Shown here piece by piece: positions 11,371 through 22,399 of a DNA stretch of 64,000 nt; positions within the stretch are counted from its first letter, which is position 1; each line of letters starts with the position of its first letter. The translations under genes and the position numbers were made by a program. This stretch comes from Cladopsammia gracilis (Eukaryota; Cnidaria; Anthozoa; Scleractinia; Dendrophylliidae), in assembly GCA_022457155.1 (NCBI GenBank), contig JAJGOT010000349.1, forward strand, positions 310,001 through 374,000. The letters run 5' to 3'. The notes below the pieces were generated by a model, which was not told where the DNA came from, did no database searches, and worked only from the letters and a program-made list of their open reading frames with translations.

Positions 11371-11578
11371 TTGATCACAACAGTAAACACGGATATCTTG
11401 TTACTTTTTATATATATGATCAAGGATTTGCGAAAAAAGCCTCGAATAATAAATTTCTTGAATGATAAACGTGGCGTTATAGAAATATACCAGTTCCCAA
11501 AATCCTTACAACCCCCGTTCGAGTTCTCCAGTTAAATTAAGACATTATTGAAACGATAAAACAAAGTGGATTTACTTA

Positions 11579-11698
11579 GGCCCAGTTCAAACGTCGAACT
11601 TCACATGTGCCGAACCTAATGCAAATGAGCAAAATCTACTGTTCTTGCTAATTTGCATTAGGTTCGGCACATGTGAAGTTCGACGTTTGAACTGGGCC
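11579..11698. mobile_element. Near-perfect palindromic Harbinger-like MITE nested in the right arm
   Basis: The 120-bp element has 48-bp arms beginning GGCCCAGTTCAAACG and ending with the exact complement. It is flanked by TTA at 11576-11578 and 11699-11701. The corresponding left arm of the host palindrome (near 10022) has a single uninterrupted TTA. Three-base TTA duplication and GGCC-type ends fit PIF/Harbinger MITEs. Confidence 0.8.
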
Positions 11699-12856
11699 TT
11701 ACACGGAGATGAACCAAACGTAAAATCGTTTTCAGAGGAAACCTTTGCTTCCGAAAAAAGGCAACAAAGCTTTTGGACTGCAATACGACCTTATAGTGAA
11801 TTCGCGCTACGTCCGCAAAGCTATTTCATTCTAACATTTTGTTCTTGATTTCCTTATCATTTGTGTAGTATATGGATTTGAGTTGTTCTAAATAAAACAG
11901 CTTTTGTTGACATAATGATTTGATGAAGCCTTAATGCGTTTTGTTATTATTAAATATATTTTTACTTGAACAGAGTGTGGGTTTATTGTTTTAGTAACGC
12001 ATGTAATTGGTTGCTTTGTTTATTTTTCCGAGGTGCTAATTTTTCATGTAAATTTAGTTCAGTGTTAGTTCGTATAATTAAAAGTTTGAACTTTGAAGCT
12101 ACCGGTAAAGTTATAAAACTTAAAGTGGGTGATGGTTGGGAAACTGAAAATCGATATAGAGTCTAGCGATGAAGCGGCAATAAGAATGTTGCGGTAAGTA
12201 CGAATAAAAAGCGCTTTTTTATACTGCGCAATTTTATTGCTTCTAAACTTGAATGTTTCGGAAACCTCTAATTAGTTAATTCAGCTATAATATCGACCAC
12301 AGCTTTGATGATCTAGTGTTGTGGCCGCAGTAACTCAGGTTCGAGTCCTGGTCAAGGCATGTTGATCTATGTCTGTAAAGGATATCTGTGTCAGTTGTGT
12401 TTTGTTTAAAATTGATTTGGAATAATGCGAGCTAATGCGGGCAAGTTTGGGCCGGTCTATTGTTCCTATTGTCATGAAAAGGGAAGGCAAATCAATGATT
12501 TACCTAGGCACTATCCCTAGTCATTTATTAACACAAAAGGAATAGGAAGTTCACTAGGCACTTATTAGTATGCAGGAAGGCATATTGTGACGTCATTGAC
12601 TAGGCACTTACTAGGCACTTAATCCAAATTAGTATGCGGGAAATCCAAGGGAAATCCATCGCGGGGCTTAAATCTAATGGCTATATACTACTCCCAGTCC
12701 ATGGACTACCCCGATGGACTACCCAAATGAACTACCCTACCCTAACCCTAAAAACACTATTTCGAATGAGTATTGGTACCAGTACTAGGGGCAGGGTTAG
12801 GGTTAGGGTAGTCCATGGGCTGGGGGTCAGCGTTATGTCCACCACCGATCGCTTTT

Positions 12857-14808
12857 AGGCGCACTCCAGGGGTAAACTCTTTGTACCACTTGTGTCGTCA
12901 TCAACTTTTGCAACAACACATCATCGTTTTGACAACCATCTAACGATTGATTAATCTAATCACAGGGCCCACATTGGTAGCAGTTATTTAACTGAAGTGG
13001 TTACCCTGTATAAATAATTTTAATTTAATTTAATGTAGTGAGGAACGTTCTAGACAAACATGCCTAAATGTTGAGGATCAGTTATCTGTACAAAAAAGAA
13101 GGGAAATTTTCTTGGCATGTGCTCAAAACATTCCCTGGAGAAAGAAAGAATATCATTAGACAACCCGGGGGGGGGAACTCCCATATAAAATGACGGGGTG
13201 CTCGTCGTACCTTTTAGGGGTCAAAATTTGTAGATTGGTACCGCTTAGGGTACTTAAATATAAAATAACCAACCTTAGAATTATCACGGTACCTTTTGGG
13301 TATAGAGCCAAAAAAATATGACAGGTGTTGTTTTGAATTTGTACCTCTTAGGGGTAAAACCTCGAAATGGATGTGTACTTCATGTAAGCCTATGTATAAT
13401 AACCTGGGATATAATAGGATCGTAGCCTGTCGGCCTACATAAATATATACATCATTTTCAATTTTTTTAAGTTAAAAGTCTTTTCAACGTTGCACATGCT
13501 TAAAAGGCCAGTGGCACTGATTAGAATAATAATAATATTAATATAAATCAACGACCATTTATGAATAATGATTAAATTAAACCTTACTCTGGATAAAAAT
13601 TGTGTTTGAAAATAATACAATGTAAAATATGTTAAAAATCCCAACGTGATGAATAAGTTATTAATAAAGCATGGGGTGAGCATTAAACCACAATAATTTC
13701 TTTGTCACCTTATTTTATTGGTAGTAATAATATTATTTCATTACAATTGTCCAAATGTCCCTTACAGCAACAATTTAACGCTCATTTTATCATTTATTCT
13801 TCCAAATTGGAGTTGACAATCGAATAATCAGTAGAGGACGATGAACGACATAAGTACGATGATTTGAGGTAAGATGAGGTTGAAACTGAAAAAACAAACA
13901 AATAACTAACTTACAAAATGTACAAAGACTACAAATACTAACGCAAAAACGAAACGAAGCAGAAGTCTGACAACTAATCGGACACTTACATTGCTTACGG
14001 CGCTGTAGAAGAACCTAGAGAACTCTGCTAGAGGCTAATGTACTGCACGAGGCGTATCGTTGAACTCCACGGTGGAAAATAAAACTGACAAACTAAAGAA
14101 ACACTTAACACCGCTATATAACAAAATGCTAATGAGCGTACATGCAAGGTATGCTGAATACCCAAGAGAAACCTAATTAGAGACATGATTGTATGTAGGT
14201 GTTTAGATCCAACAACAATCATTTCAAAATAGAGTGGTTTTCAATCGAGTGTCATAAAACTAAAACCAAAGTAGTCGCTCAGTCTGACCAATAACAACCA
14301 GGGATCAAAATTAGCAGTTGCAAAAATGTGCAAATTGCAACTGATTTGAGGTTATTTGGCCCTAAATAATTTGACCTAGGAGAAACTTTCCTTATTGAAT
14401 TTTTGAAGCTACTTTCGCCTTGGAGTTCAAAGTCTTTGATTAGTTTTCTTGCAGTTAATCTCTACTTGTCATAGTAAAGCTCGAAAGACTGCACTGTTCA
14501 AGGAAAGTTTTTCCACTTCAAAACTAAAATGTTTACAAGTAAGCAAGTTTAGTTTAAAAAAGTAATGGTGTCATTTGTCATATTGCATTAATGCCTCATA
14601 AACAATGACTAGAATCACCGCAAATGAATGTGCTGGGTCTAATATCTTTATTACATTGCAACTATCGAAAACCACTATTTTTAAATTATATGAACAAACA
14701 CAAAATACCCTGAACATATGGTGACATATCAGTTATGACAAGTACAATATATTCATTAAACTGTCATTGCTGGAATGATTGAATGTCATTCCCTTTAAAC
14801 AAGCAGTA
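12857..14808. other. Gene-less spacer, copy 1 counterpart of 35041-37033
   Basis: The stretch aligns along its length with 35041-37033, apart from indels. It contains a dispersed repeat at about 13155-13330 beginning with a run of G and then aactcccatataaaatgacggggtgctcg. Relatives of this repeat lie at 35337 and 38737. A 35-bp segment present at 35833-35867 is missing here at about 13647. No coding signal is visible until the SLC7 remnant at 14809. Confidence 0.5.
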
Positions 14809-15168
14809 CTATTTACTGCGATCAACAAACAACAGATACACAGGGACCCAGACAAGACAAAACCCAGTGCTACTGCAGAGGACTTTGGTTCAGCCAACAG
14901 TGGTGCTATGACAAGATAGCAGGATACCATCACCATGGCAACAGGGATTCCAATCCACACTTTGTAGGGACGCAGATCATGGGGCCTCTTCCAGCGAAGA
15001 ATGAGAAGAGAAAGGAATGTTCCACCAAGGAAAATCCAAGCCACAAAGCTGAAGCAGCTTAGCAGGGAATCTAAATTGCCAAACATCAACAAGCAAAGAG
15101 ATATGGATGACGGAAACATGATGGCACGTAAAGGAGTGTCGAAATGTTCATTGATGGTGGCTAAAAAT
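14809..15168 (-). pseudogene. Truncated SLC7 transporter paralog (3' end only), copy 1
   Basis: The minus-strand frame encodes the last about 115 residues of the transporter present at 37034-38461. It covers the stretch from NEHFDTP through the FVAWIFLGG and LRWKRPHDL motifs typical of late transmembrane segments of LAT-type carriers. The alignment to copy 2 stops abruptly at 15168 (37394 in copy 2), so the first three quarters are absent. One C is missing in the run at about 14849 (caggGACCCAG against gggaccccag), which shifts the frame before the normal stop. Where copy 2 has an in-frame stop, this copy keeps a Leu codon (TTA). The remnant is almost certainly non-functional. Confidence 0.85.
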
Positions 15169-15704
15169 GAACTAATACGGAATAATACGGAACTCTGCAA
15201 AAATGAAAATTAAAGTTCTTGTCATCTGCCCTCCGCATTTTCCCATCAACCCTTTTTGCAAAGACCCACGACGCAGGACCCACGACCCATGCGCATGCAC
15301 GGCCACGATGGACACGCGACGCACATGACCCACCCACCCACCCATAAAATTTAGCCTCGCCCCGCTGTCACAGACCTGTTGCAATGACTATTGAACGGGG
15401 CAGAACCTGTCACTTTGGCAATGTTTTATATTTAATGACATGCACGAAAGACGACCATATTGTCTCTCTACTATACGCTCAGGTAAAGGTCCGATGCAAA
15501 ACCCTTCAAATCGCTAAAATTCGCCGTTTTCAGCTACAAGAATGACACCACACAACATTTCAGGTAAAAATACGTTTAGTTTGATCTTGTATGTAAATAT
15601 TCATCGCAGTATATTACGATAAGTGAACCTTTTCGATATTCCCATACATTTCCTCTAAATTTAAAAATACGAACAACGGTCACACAGTTTGTGTGGGCCC
15701 CCTG
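15169..15704. other. Junction sequence between the segmental duplication and retroelement debris
   Basis: The junction begins with a short duplication (actaatacggaataatacgg, 15171-15190). A segment rich in acgacgc/acccacga repeats follows at about 15270-15345. I see no coding region and no recognisable family. The truncation of the SLC7 copy occurs at its left border. Confidence 0.4.
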
Positions 15705-16558
15705 TGATGTCAGTTCGTCTGCTAAGTTGTTTAAGAGCGTCACGTTCGCGTGGAGTAAGGTTATCACGAATGGGCTTAGGAGAAATGTTGAGAATATCAT
15801 GTTCGACTGCATGTATGAAAGCGTCCAATGCTAAGTCTCTGTGAGGTGGAGGTGTCCAAGTGCTTTTGTTACGGAAGGGGTTGGGATTGGTCTGAGAGGG
15901 AAAGCCGTGGAAATATTCTAATAAACGCATAAGTCGGGAGAAGTCGTTTATGTCGGCTCTAACCTCAGTCCAGTCTATTTGTCGTGGTGTAGGGCAGAAT
16001 GTGAGATCTCTAGCAAGCAGTTGAGTTTCGTCATGTGAAAGAGTAGTGTTGCTAAGGTTAATGACGGAATTTGTGTCTAGTTGAATGTTATGGTTGTTAT
16101 GTCTCCAGTACCGTGTAGTCTGTTTGTTGCGTCTGCGTCGTTGGCGATATCTGCGAGTATGAGTCGAGTTGTTCTGGTTTGCGTCAAGAGCAAGAGTGAG
16201 TGATCTGTCGTGATTGTGATCTGAGGGTTCAGTGACTGTTGTGCGTGACGTGACGATATTAGTGGCAGTAGCGTTGTGTTATAAACGCAAAGCCTGAGAC
16301 ACAGGCAGCCCAAGCTCAAGTCACGAGAAAGCGAAGGGTTAATTATTAGCGGTGTGTGAGACGGGACGTGACCCTTCGATGAAAGCGGTATTGGGTTACA
16401 CGGCGGCCGTTTTAAAAATTTAAGACTTTGTATGGGGAAAAAAATAACGTAGATTTCGAACGCTCGATAAAGCGAAATTTGGGCATTAATTCAATAAAGT
16501 GATTCTATTGAACTCACCTCTGGTGTATTCTTTTGTCCTTCGGGGTATTTCAAGCCGT
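15705..16558 (-). mobile_element. Inverted 5' fragment of a Penelope-like element
   Basis: This is the reverse complement of 21896-22750, with few differences. It encodes the start of the same polyprotein: the stretch beginning RLLEYFHGFPSQ and the motif LTPRERDALKQL (15710-15930). The fragment ends before the reverse-transcriptase core. Near 16050 it keeps the frame ctaaggttaatg, while the main element has one extra base at about 22414. So this truncated copy preserves the uninterrupted reading frame in that spot. Head-to-head truncated copies are typical of Penelope-like elements. Confidence 0.85.
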
Positions 16559-18383
16559 GATTTCCCTACGAAGAAAGCGAAAACCGGCCAAGATATGTAT
16601 ATTTTAGGCGAATCGAATGTATTCCGTTGAATCAATAGTGTCCTTTATTATTGTCCTTTATTTATTATTATTACACCGTGCATAGCATGGACAGTGTACG
16701 ATCCTGGACTCGCGTCTACCATGCATTCCTATTATGGATTAGGTATTGCAATATTAGACTTACCAAAATTTCCAATACGACGGAAATCTTGGACCTTGGC
16801 TGGTTTTTGCTTTCTTCGTAGGTAAATCACATTCCATTTCACCTGGTCTCTTGAGTTTTGATAGCATTTTGCTTCGCTGAAACCCCGCAGAAAATTCAAA
16901 TTTTCTCGTTTGTTTATCTCCTGTCGCGTGACCTGGTGACCTCGCTATTCCATATGCTTTAGTGAGAATGGGGTAAGGACTGAACATAAATCCCCTCGTT
17001 CACCCTGGAAAGAGAGGAATTTGACCTCGGACCCAAGTCTCTCCGACGGCCGTGTCCGATTTCAAAATCACGAGCTCGCGCCGAAAGAAGCGTTCTTGGA
17101 ATCGGTGGCCGAAAATGCTCATTTTCAGCGTAATGTGCAATGATTTTCGGAAACCAGACATGTTTTATGGTGGAAGGGACATAGTATACTATTTCACAAC
17201 ACTCCCATTCATACTCAGTTGAAATAAGGTATGGGAATAATGATTGACCAGCGGACTAAGCCAAGCTGGAACAGTTTGGCTTAGGGGAGGTCGAGTCTAG
17301 CGGTACGACCCACGCGATGAGGGTGGGAGGGTGGGCCGTTCCCTTCTCCGCGCTCCGCTGGAAAAAACTGAGTGTGAGTGGAGTGAACGAATTGTCTTGG
17401 TATTTATTGTACAGCTCTTACGTAATCAGTGCGAGGAATGCTCACCTAGTCGATTAAACTGCATTATTATTACATATTTCAACTTTGCATATCATTATGA
17501 GTGTTGTGAATAGTATACTATTTCACAACACTCCCATTCATACTCAGTTGAAATAAGGTATGGGAATAATGATTGACCAGCGCACCGCCTATCTGTCTCC
17601 TTTTTCAAGGGTCACATTTCCCATGCGATGGACATTTTCAGTTTTTGGAGCCCCCAATCTTATTCACCCATTCTCCCAAACTCCAAAAACTTAACCACTA
17701 AGAATCAGAGGCCGGGTTCATACAATGTCTCACGCATATTTTAAATTGTACACTTCCGGTTCATAGCTTTGCCACTACACTTCCTGTTAAGTGAGTTCCG
17801 GCTACTCTCACTTCCGGTAAAAGAGCGTTACTCAAGTATCACGACAGCATCTCTTGCAACCCTACTAACATTAGCAATGTTCATGTTTGGTATATATAAG
17901 ACTCAGAAGAATCATTCCCTTCATTGTGGTACAGCCTTCATTTCCAAAACAATCAATAGTAAACAACGTTGTTTGCAGGAACGATGACTGAATGAAAGGA
18001 GTACTCTTCGCCATCTCGGACATCTTCTTATCATGTTTAAAATATATTATGAAACTAACTTATGCATGCGCATGAGTATAGGCTGCTAGGAGCCTCTTGT
18101 TTGTTAAAATTATGTGGCAGACGCTTTCGTGTCCGGATTGGCCTCTTCAGCCACTTCCGGACTTACAGAACATAATCAACGGCGTCGAGAGAGAGGTCTC
18201 GGTCTTCATCGTTCATCGTTGTCAATGGAAGAACGAACAATTACCTCGAATATGTGTTTCTTCGTTATCTGATTTTCCATCCAAAGGGGGTGTTATACAT
18301 GAAGTACCATCCTCCTCACTGAATTCCAAAGAAGGTGCGACTTTCGTCCATGAGCAAAATACAGTCGTAGCCGGACTTATCAT
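16559..18383. other. Gene-less stretch with repeat fragments
   Basis: 16558-16600 and 16793-16832 are inverted repeats of each other (ttccctacgaagaaagcg against cttcgtaggtaaat). A 71-bp segment at 17183-17253 is repeated exactly in order at 17512-17582 (agtatactatttcac...ttgaccagcg). 17499-17533 is a perfect hairpin (gagtgttgtgaatagtat...). 17342-17514 duplicates 21575-21747. None of the short open frames (such as 18097-18387) resembles a known protein. Confidence 0.5.
17342..17514 (+). repeat. 173-bp direct repeat of the Penelope-like element 5' region
   Basis: The segment is the same length as, and nearly identical to, 21575-21747, starting ccttctccgcgctccgctgg and ending gtgttgtgaatagt. 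The second copy lies just upstream of the main Penelope-like element. The pair may therefore be the terminal pseudo-LTR-type repeats of that family, or a host repeat that both insertions captured. Confidence 0.6.
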
Positions 18384-18835
18384 CTAATACCATCTGATGA
18401 GTACCTTTCTGTACATAGCGGGGAAGGCTGCGGCGGAATCCAGAGAACGGGGCATATCACACATCCATAAACTTAAATAGCGTGCGTCGTGGCATAGTCT
18501 TGGTTTTGTGGGCTCGACAGTCAATGATAAGGCAATATGGGGTGGGTCCGCCACACCCACTCTTTTAATTACGGATATTGCACCACACTTGATCCGGTTA
18601 ATATATGCGGGAAAAAGTGCCAGAAGTACGGTACGATTCTTGTTTCTTCCCAATATTGAAAAAGCCTGTAAAGTTCTTCCGCCTTGAAGTTGTTTGGATC
18701 ACAGAAGACCAAATATCTTAAGGTACCACAGGCTTCCCCCTTTCCTACGAGTTCAGCCGTTCCGCTGAGATTACGCGCTGTTATCTCATTGGCGACCTTA
18801 GCGGGGTTTCTATAATAATCGACCCATGGTGGCAA
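18384..18835 (-). pseudogene. Reverse transcriptase fragment (retroelement remnant)
   Basis: Two overlapping minus-strand frames, joined by a frameshift near 18600-18650, together resemble the finger region of a retroelement RT. The key stretch is PPHIALSLTVEPTKPRLCHD followed by ARYLSLWM, in which K-P-R-L-C-H-D and the following aromatic/Asn-type motif align with RT region 2. The YxDD active site is absent because the fragment ends at about 18384. I recall similar RTs from cnidarian genomes but cannot assign a family with certainty. The DIRS-like remains at the right edge of the window could be relatives. Confidence 0.5.
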
Positions 18836-19984
18836 TGTGTTCCGGCGCAGTTTACAGAAGTTCGATCCAGCAGTGAAATGCGTTACTTTTCTCTCAGATC
18901 CATGGTATTTTCTTTAACAGGGCAAAACAAAACAGAGTCCCAATGGAATTACTAATAGTGGAGTAACGGGGGAAAAAAACTAAACCCCGCCAAGTCGACA
19001 ATGAAATAACAGCTTTGACTCAGCATATTGCCGAGAGGGGTTGATTTAGATAACCCTCATTCAAAACCGTTATGACAATGCGACTTATTCAAAGACAACA
19101 AAATCTTATCAATTTGAACAGTTGTAATAAGTAAACAGCCGAGGCGAAGCATATTCTGCGCCGTTTTGTTTTACCACCCCAAACTGTTAGGGTTACTATC
19201 AGTAATACAAGGCTAAGTACAGGCTCGGAGAGGTTCCATGATAACACTTCCATTTATGTCATACACAAGGCTATAATAATAAAGATCTCAGTTTAACCGA
19301 CTTATCATTCCCTCCTACTTTTGGCATCTTTTGTACCTGGCTTTCCCGTCACCGATTCTCAATTAGGTCATGTGGCTCTGAAGAGACCAGGCCTACCCCG
19401 CGCATAACACCTTATAGTGTCAGCACGTGAGTACTGCACAGTCCCCCTCCTGTAACGTTTTGAGGTGACAGTGGCGCTGGCGCGAGACCTGCAGGCGGTA
19501 AGCCTTGGCAACCTTTCTTTGTACATCAAGAATTTTTTCATGATTGTTGTCATCAATCAGGCGCATTAGAAGGCTGTGGAAGTGCGGCTTTGGTACGTCA
19601 ATGTTTTCCCGTGCTGTTTGATGGAACAGTCGATAGTAATTGCTCTTCTCATGTTGACTACACTGGCCAAGTTTTGCAGTGTCTCAAGCATTTCAAATAC
19701 TTCGTACTTGTCGAACTCAGCCAACGGACGAGTCGTGTACGCTAGAATACTTCAAAAAGACGTCCTGTTGTCGACATCGTTTACAAGTAAATGCAGCTCG
19801 CAATCCATATTTCTGTCATCACTATTCATGTAAGTTGATCATTCACACTGTTTCATAGAAAAACAGACTTTTTTGTTTGCGAAATTAAAGCAGGCAGCAC
19901 TGCACTGTAACAGAACATTTCACCTTGTAGTGATTTCACTTAACTACGAACCCCTCTGATTAGTTATTCATCACGTCGCCATGG
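18836..19984. other. Gene-less stretch
   Basis: I see no recognisable gene or complete element. The short frames at 19368-19556 and 19576-19833 lack any family resemblance. A few gccagttc-like words near 19460-19520 do not form a clear array. Confidence 0.35.
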
Positions 19985-21320
19985 CCTTTCTCTGCATGGA
20001 TAAGTTATTTTACGAACAATACATTCCAGCATTTTCCCGCTTTGCCGCTAGTTGAGATGACTAGGCGTTGGACGTTTTACCGCGCCAGCAAGGCACATGC
20101 AACGCTCGATTTGCATCTAAGAAATCATTTTACAAAGAAAACATTCCATCGATATTTCGGACCGCCGCCAGTTCAAACAATAGGATATTTTCCGTCCGTA
20201 ATCAACTCCCGATTGTCATTGAGAAAACCATTTTAGAAACAAAGCCTTCCAACGATATTTCGCTCTTCAGCCATTTCAGACAACTAGACTTTTAATCACG
20301 CCTACGGGCGCCCATGCTTTTTTCCCGTCCATAATGAATTCTCGATTCTCATCGAAAAAATCATTTTACCAAGAAAGCCTTCCAGCGTTATTTCGCTCTG
20401 CTGTCAGTTCAAACAACTAGACGTTTTACCGTGTCCACAGGCGCCCATAGTTTTTCCAGTTCGTAATCAACTCTCGATTCTCATCGAAGGAATCATTTTA
20501 AGAACAAAGCCTTCCAGCGTTATCTCGCTCTGCCCCCAGTTCAAACAACTAGACTTTTAACACGCCAACGGGCGTTCGTAATCGACCCTCGATTCTCATT
20601 GAAGAAAAAATAATTTTACTGGCAAAGCATTCCAGCCTTATTTGGCGCTGCCACCAGTTCAAATAACTGGACTTTTTACTAGGCCTACAGGCACCCATAC
20701 TTTTTCCCCGTCCGTGATGAATTCTCGATTCCCATCGAAGAAATATTTTTACCAACAAAGCCTACCAGTGATATTTCGCTCTGCCGCCAGTTCAAACAAC
20801 TGGACGTTTTACCGCGCCTACAGGCGCCCATGCTTTTTACAGTTCGTATAATCATTTTACGAACAAAGCATTCCAGCGATATTTCGCTCTGCCGCCAGTT
20901 CAAACAACTGGACGTTTTACAGCGCCTAAAGGCGCCCATGCTTTTTCCCGTTCGTAATCAGTTTACAAACAAAGCATTCCAGCGATATTTCGCTCTGCTG
21001 CCAGTTCAAACAACTGGACGTTTTACAGCGCCTAAAGGCGCCCATGCTTTTTCCCGTTCGTAATCAGTTTACAAACAAAGCATTCCAGCGATATTTCGCT
21101 CTGCCGCCAGTTCAAACAACTGGACGTTTTACCGCGCCTAAAGGCGCCCATGCTTTTTCCCGTTCGTAATCAGTTTACGAACAAAGCATTCCAGCGATAT
21201 TTCGCTCTGCCGCCAGTTCAAACAACTGGACTTTTTACCGCGCCTAAAGGCGCCTACGCTTTTTCCCGTTCGTAATCAACCTTCGATTCTCAAGTCGAAG
21301 AGATCATTTTACGAACAAGC
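19985..21320. repeat. Satellite array with about 105-133-bp units, homogenised at its right end
   Basis: The unit contains attccagcgatatttcgct, then ctgccgccagttcaaacaac, tggacgttttaccgcgcct and cgcccatgctttttcccg. Start words occur near 20025, 20144, 20247, 20379, 20510, 20629, 20762, 20870, 20976, 21082 and 21188. Spacing drops from about 120-133 to a regular 106 bp. The last four or five units are almost identical, which suggests recent local amplification at the right side. Open frames across the array only read the repeat. Confidence 0.85.
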
Positions 21321-22399
21321 ATGATCTTAATTTCAGGTTGCGTGTGCGGTTTTCAGCAATCTAGTGATTTTCCAGTCCTGTAACAATTCACTTCCACTCA
21401 GTCCTTGGCGGTTTAAAGGAATCTATAAGAGACAACAAGACCAAAAGCGTGACTGGAAAGCGAAACACAATGCGTTCAAAGTGAAACAATCACCTCAAAT
21501 TCTTGTTGGTCCACTTGAACCAAGGCTGGATATCTGTCATCGCGTGGGTTGTACCGCCATAAAAACTTTAGTGACCTTCTCCGCGCTCCGCTGGAAAAAA
21601 CTGAGTGTGAGTGGAGTGAACGAATTGTCTTGGTATTTATTGTACAGCTCTTACGTAATCAGTGCGAGGAATGCTCACCTAGTCGATTAAACTGCATTAT
21701 TATTACATATTTCAACTTTGCATATCATTATGAGTGTTGTGAATAGTGCTTTAACTTTGGCTGGAAAAATCGCCGAACGGCTGAATTTTTTGGGACGCAA
21801 ACCACCTCCGAGTGGAAGTCGGTCTCAACCCTAGTGTTATGCCTTGACTTCGTCTTATGAAGGGAATACTGACAGTGGTGACAAAACAACCCAAAACGGC
21901 TTGAAATACCCCGAAGGACAAAAGAATACACCAGAGGTGAGTTCAATAGAATCACTTTATTGAATTAATGCCTAAATTTCGCTTTATCGAGCGTTCGAAA
22001 TCTACGTTATTTTTTTCCCCATACAAAGTCTTAAATTTTTAAAACGGCCGCCGTGTAACCCAATACCGCTTTCATCGAAGGGTCACGTCCCGTCTCACAC
22101 ACCGCTAATAATCAACCCTTCGCTTTCTCGTGACTTGAGCTTGGGCTACCTGTGTCTCAGGCTTTGCGTTTATAACACAACGCTACTGCCACTAATATCG
22201 TCACGTCACGCACAACAGTCACTGAACCCTCAGATCACAATCACGACAGATCACTCATTCTTGCTCTTGACGCAAACCAGAACAACTCGACTCATGCTCG
22301 CAGATATCGCCAACGACGCAGACGCAACAAACAGACTACACGGTACTGGAGACATAACAACCATAACATTCAACTAGACACAAATTCCGTCATTAACCT

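Larger units (their letters stand above)
9049..12692. mobile_element. 3.64-kb palindromic (foldback) element with 6-bp target duplication
   Basis: The outer ends are exact inverted repeats (AGTAGTATATAGCCATTAG at 9049 and its complement ending at 12692). They are flanked by CCCAGT at 9043-9048 and 12693-12698. The paralogous site in copy 2 (around 34869-34884) has one uninterrupted cccagtccatgg. The arms are about 1.0 kb outer (9049-10068 against about 11530-12692) plus about 0.35 kb inner (10793-11140 against 11215-11530). Only a short AT-rich spacer (about 11145-11215) lies between them. Both arms contain the same 66-codon open frame (9557-9757 minus, 11966-12166 plus) and a perfect polymerase III B-box, GGTTCGAGTCC, at about 9363 and 12338. 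Neither proves a gene. Two smaller elements have inserted asymmetrically, one in each arm. No transposase is visible, so mobilisation would be in trans or the structure arose by inverted duplication on insertion. Confidence 0.8.
9021..12846. mobile_element. Small inverted-repeat element split by the 3.6-kb palindrome
   Basis: This is the copy 1 counterpart of the 178-bp element at 34853-35030. Its left end (ggtggtggacaaaacact) starts at 9021, after GGTCGCTTTT (9011-9020). Its right end finishes about 12846, followed by gATCGCTTTT (12847-12856), a 10-base target duplication with one mismatch. The right part (12699-12846) carries short telomere-like runs, ccctaaccct near 12740 and agggttagggtt near 12796. 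The palindromic element at 9049-12692 sits inside it. Confidence 0.7.

Noticed and set aside
12735..12820. Telomere end or true telomeric array
   Set aside because: Only two to three repeat units per strand occur, in inverted orientation within a MITE that is also present at 34900-34990.
19985..21320. CRISPR-like regular repeats
   Set aside because: Units are over 100 bp with no unique spacers and divergence in a gradient, so this is a satellite in a eukaryotic genome.
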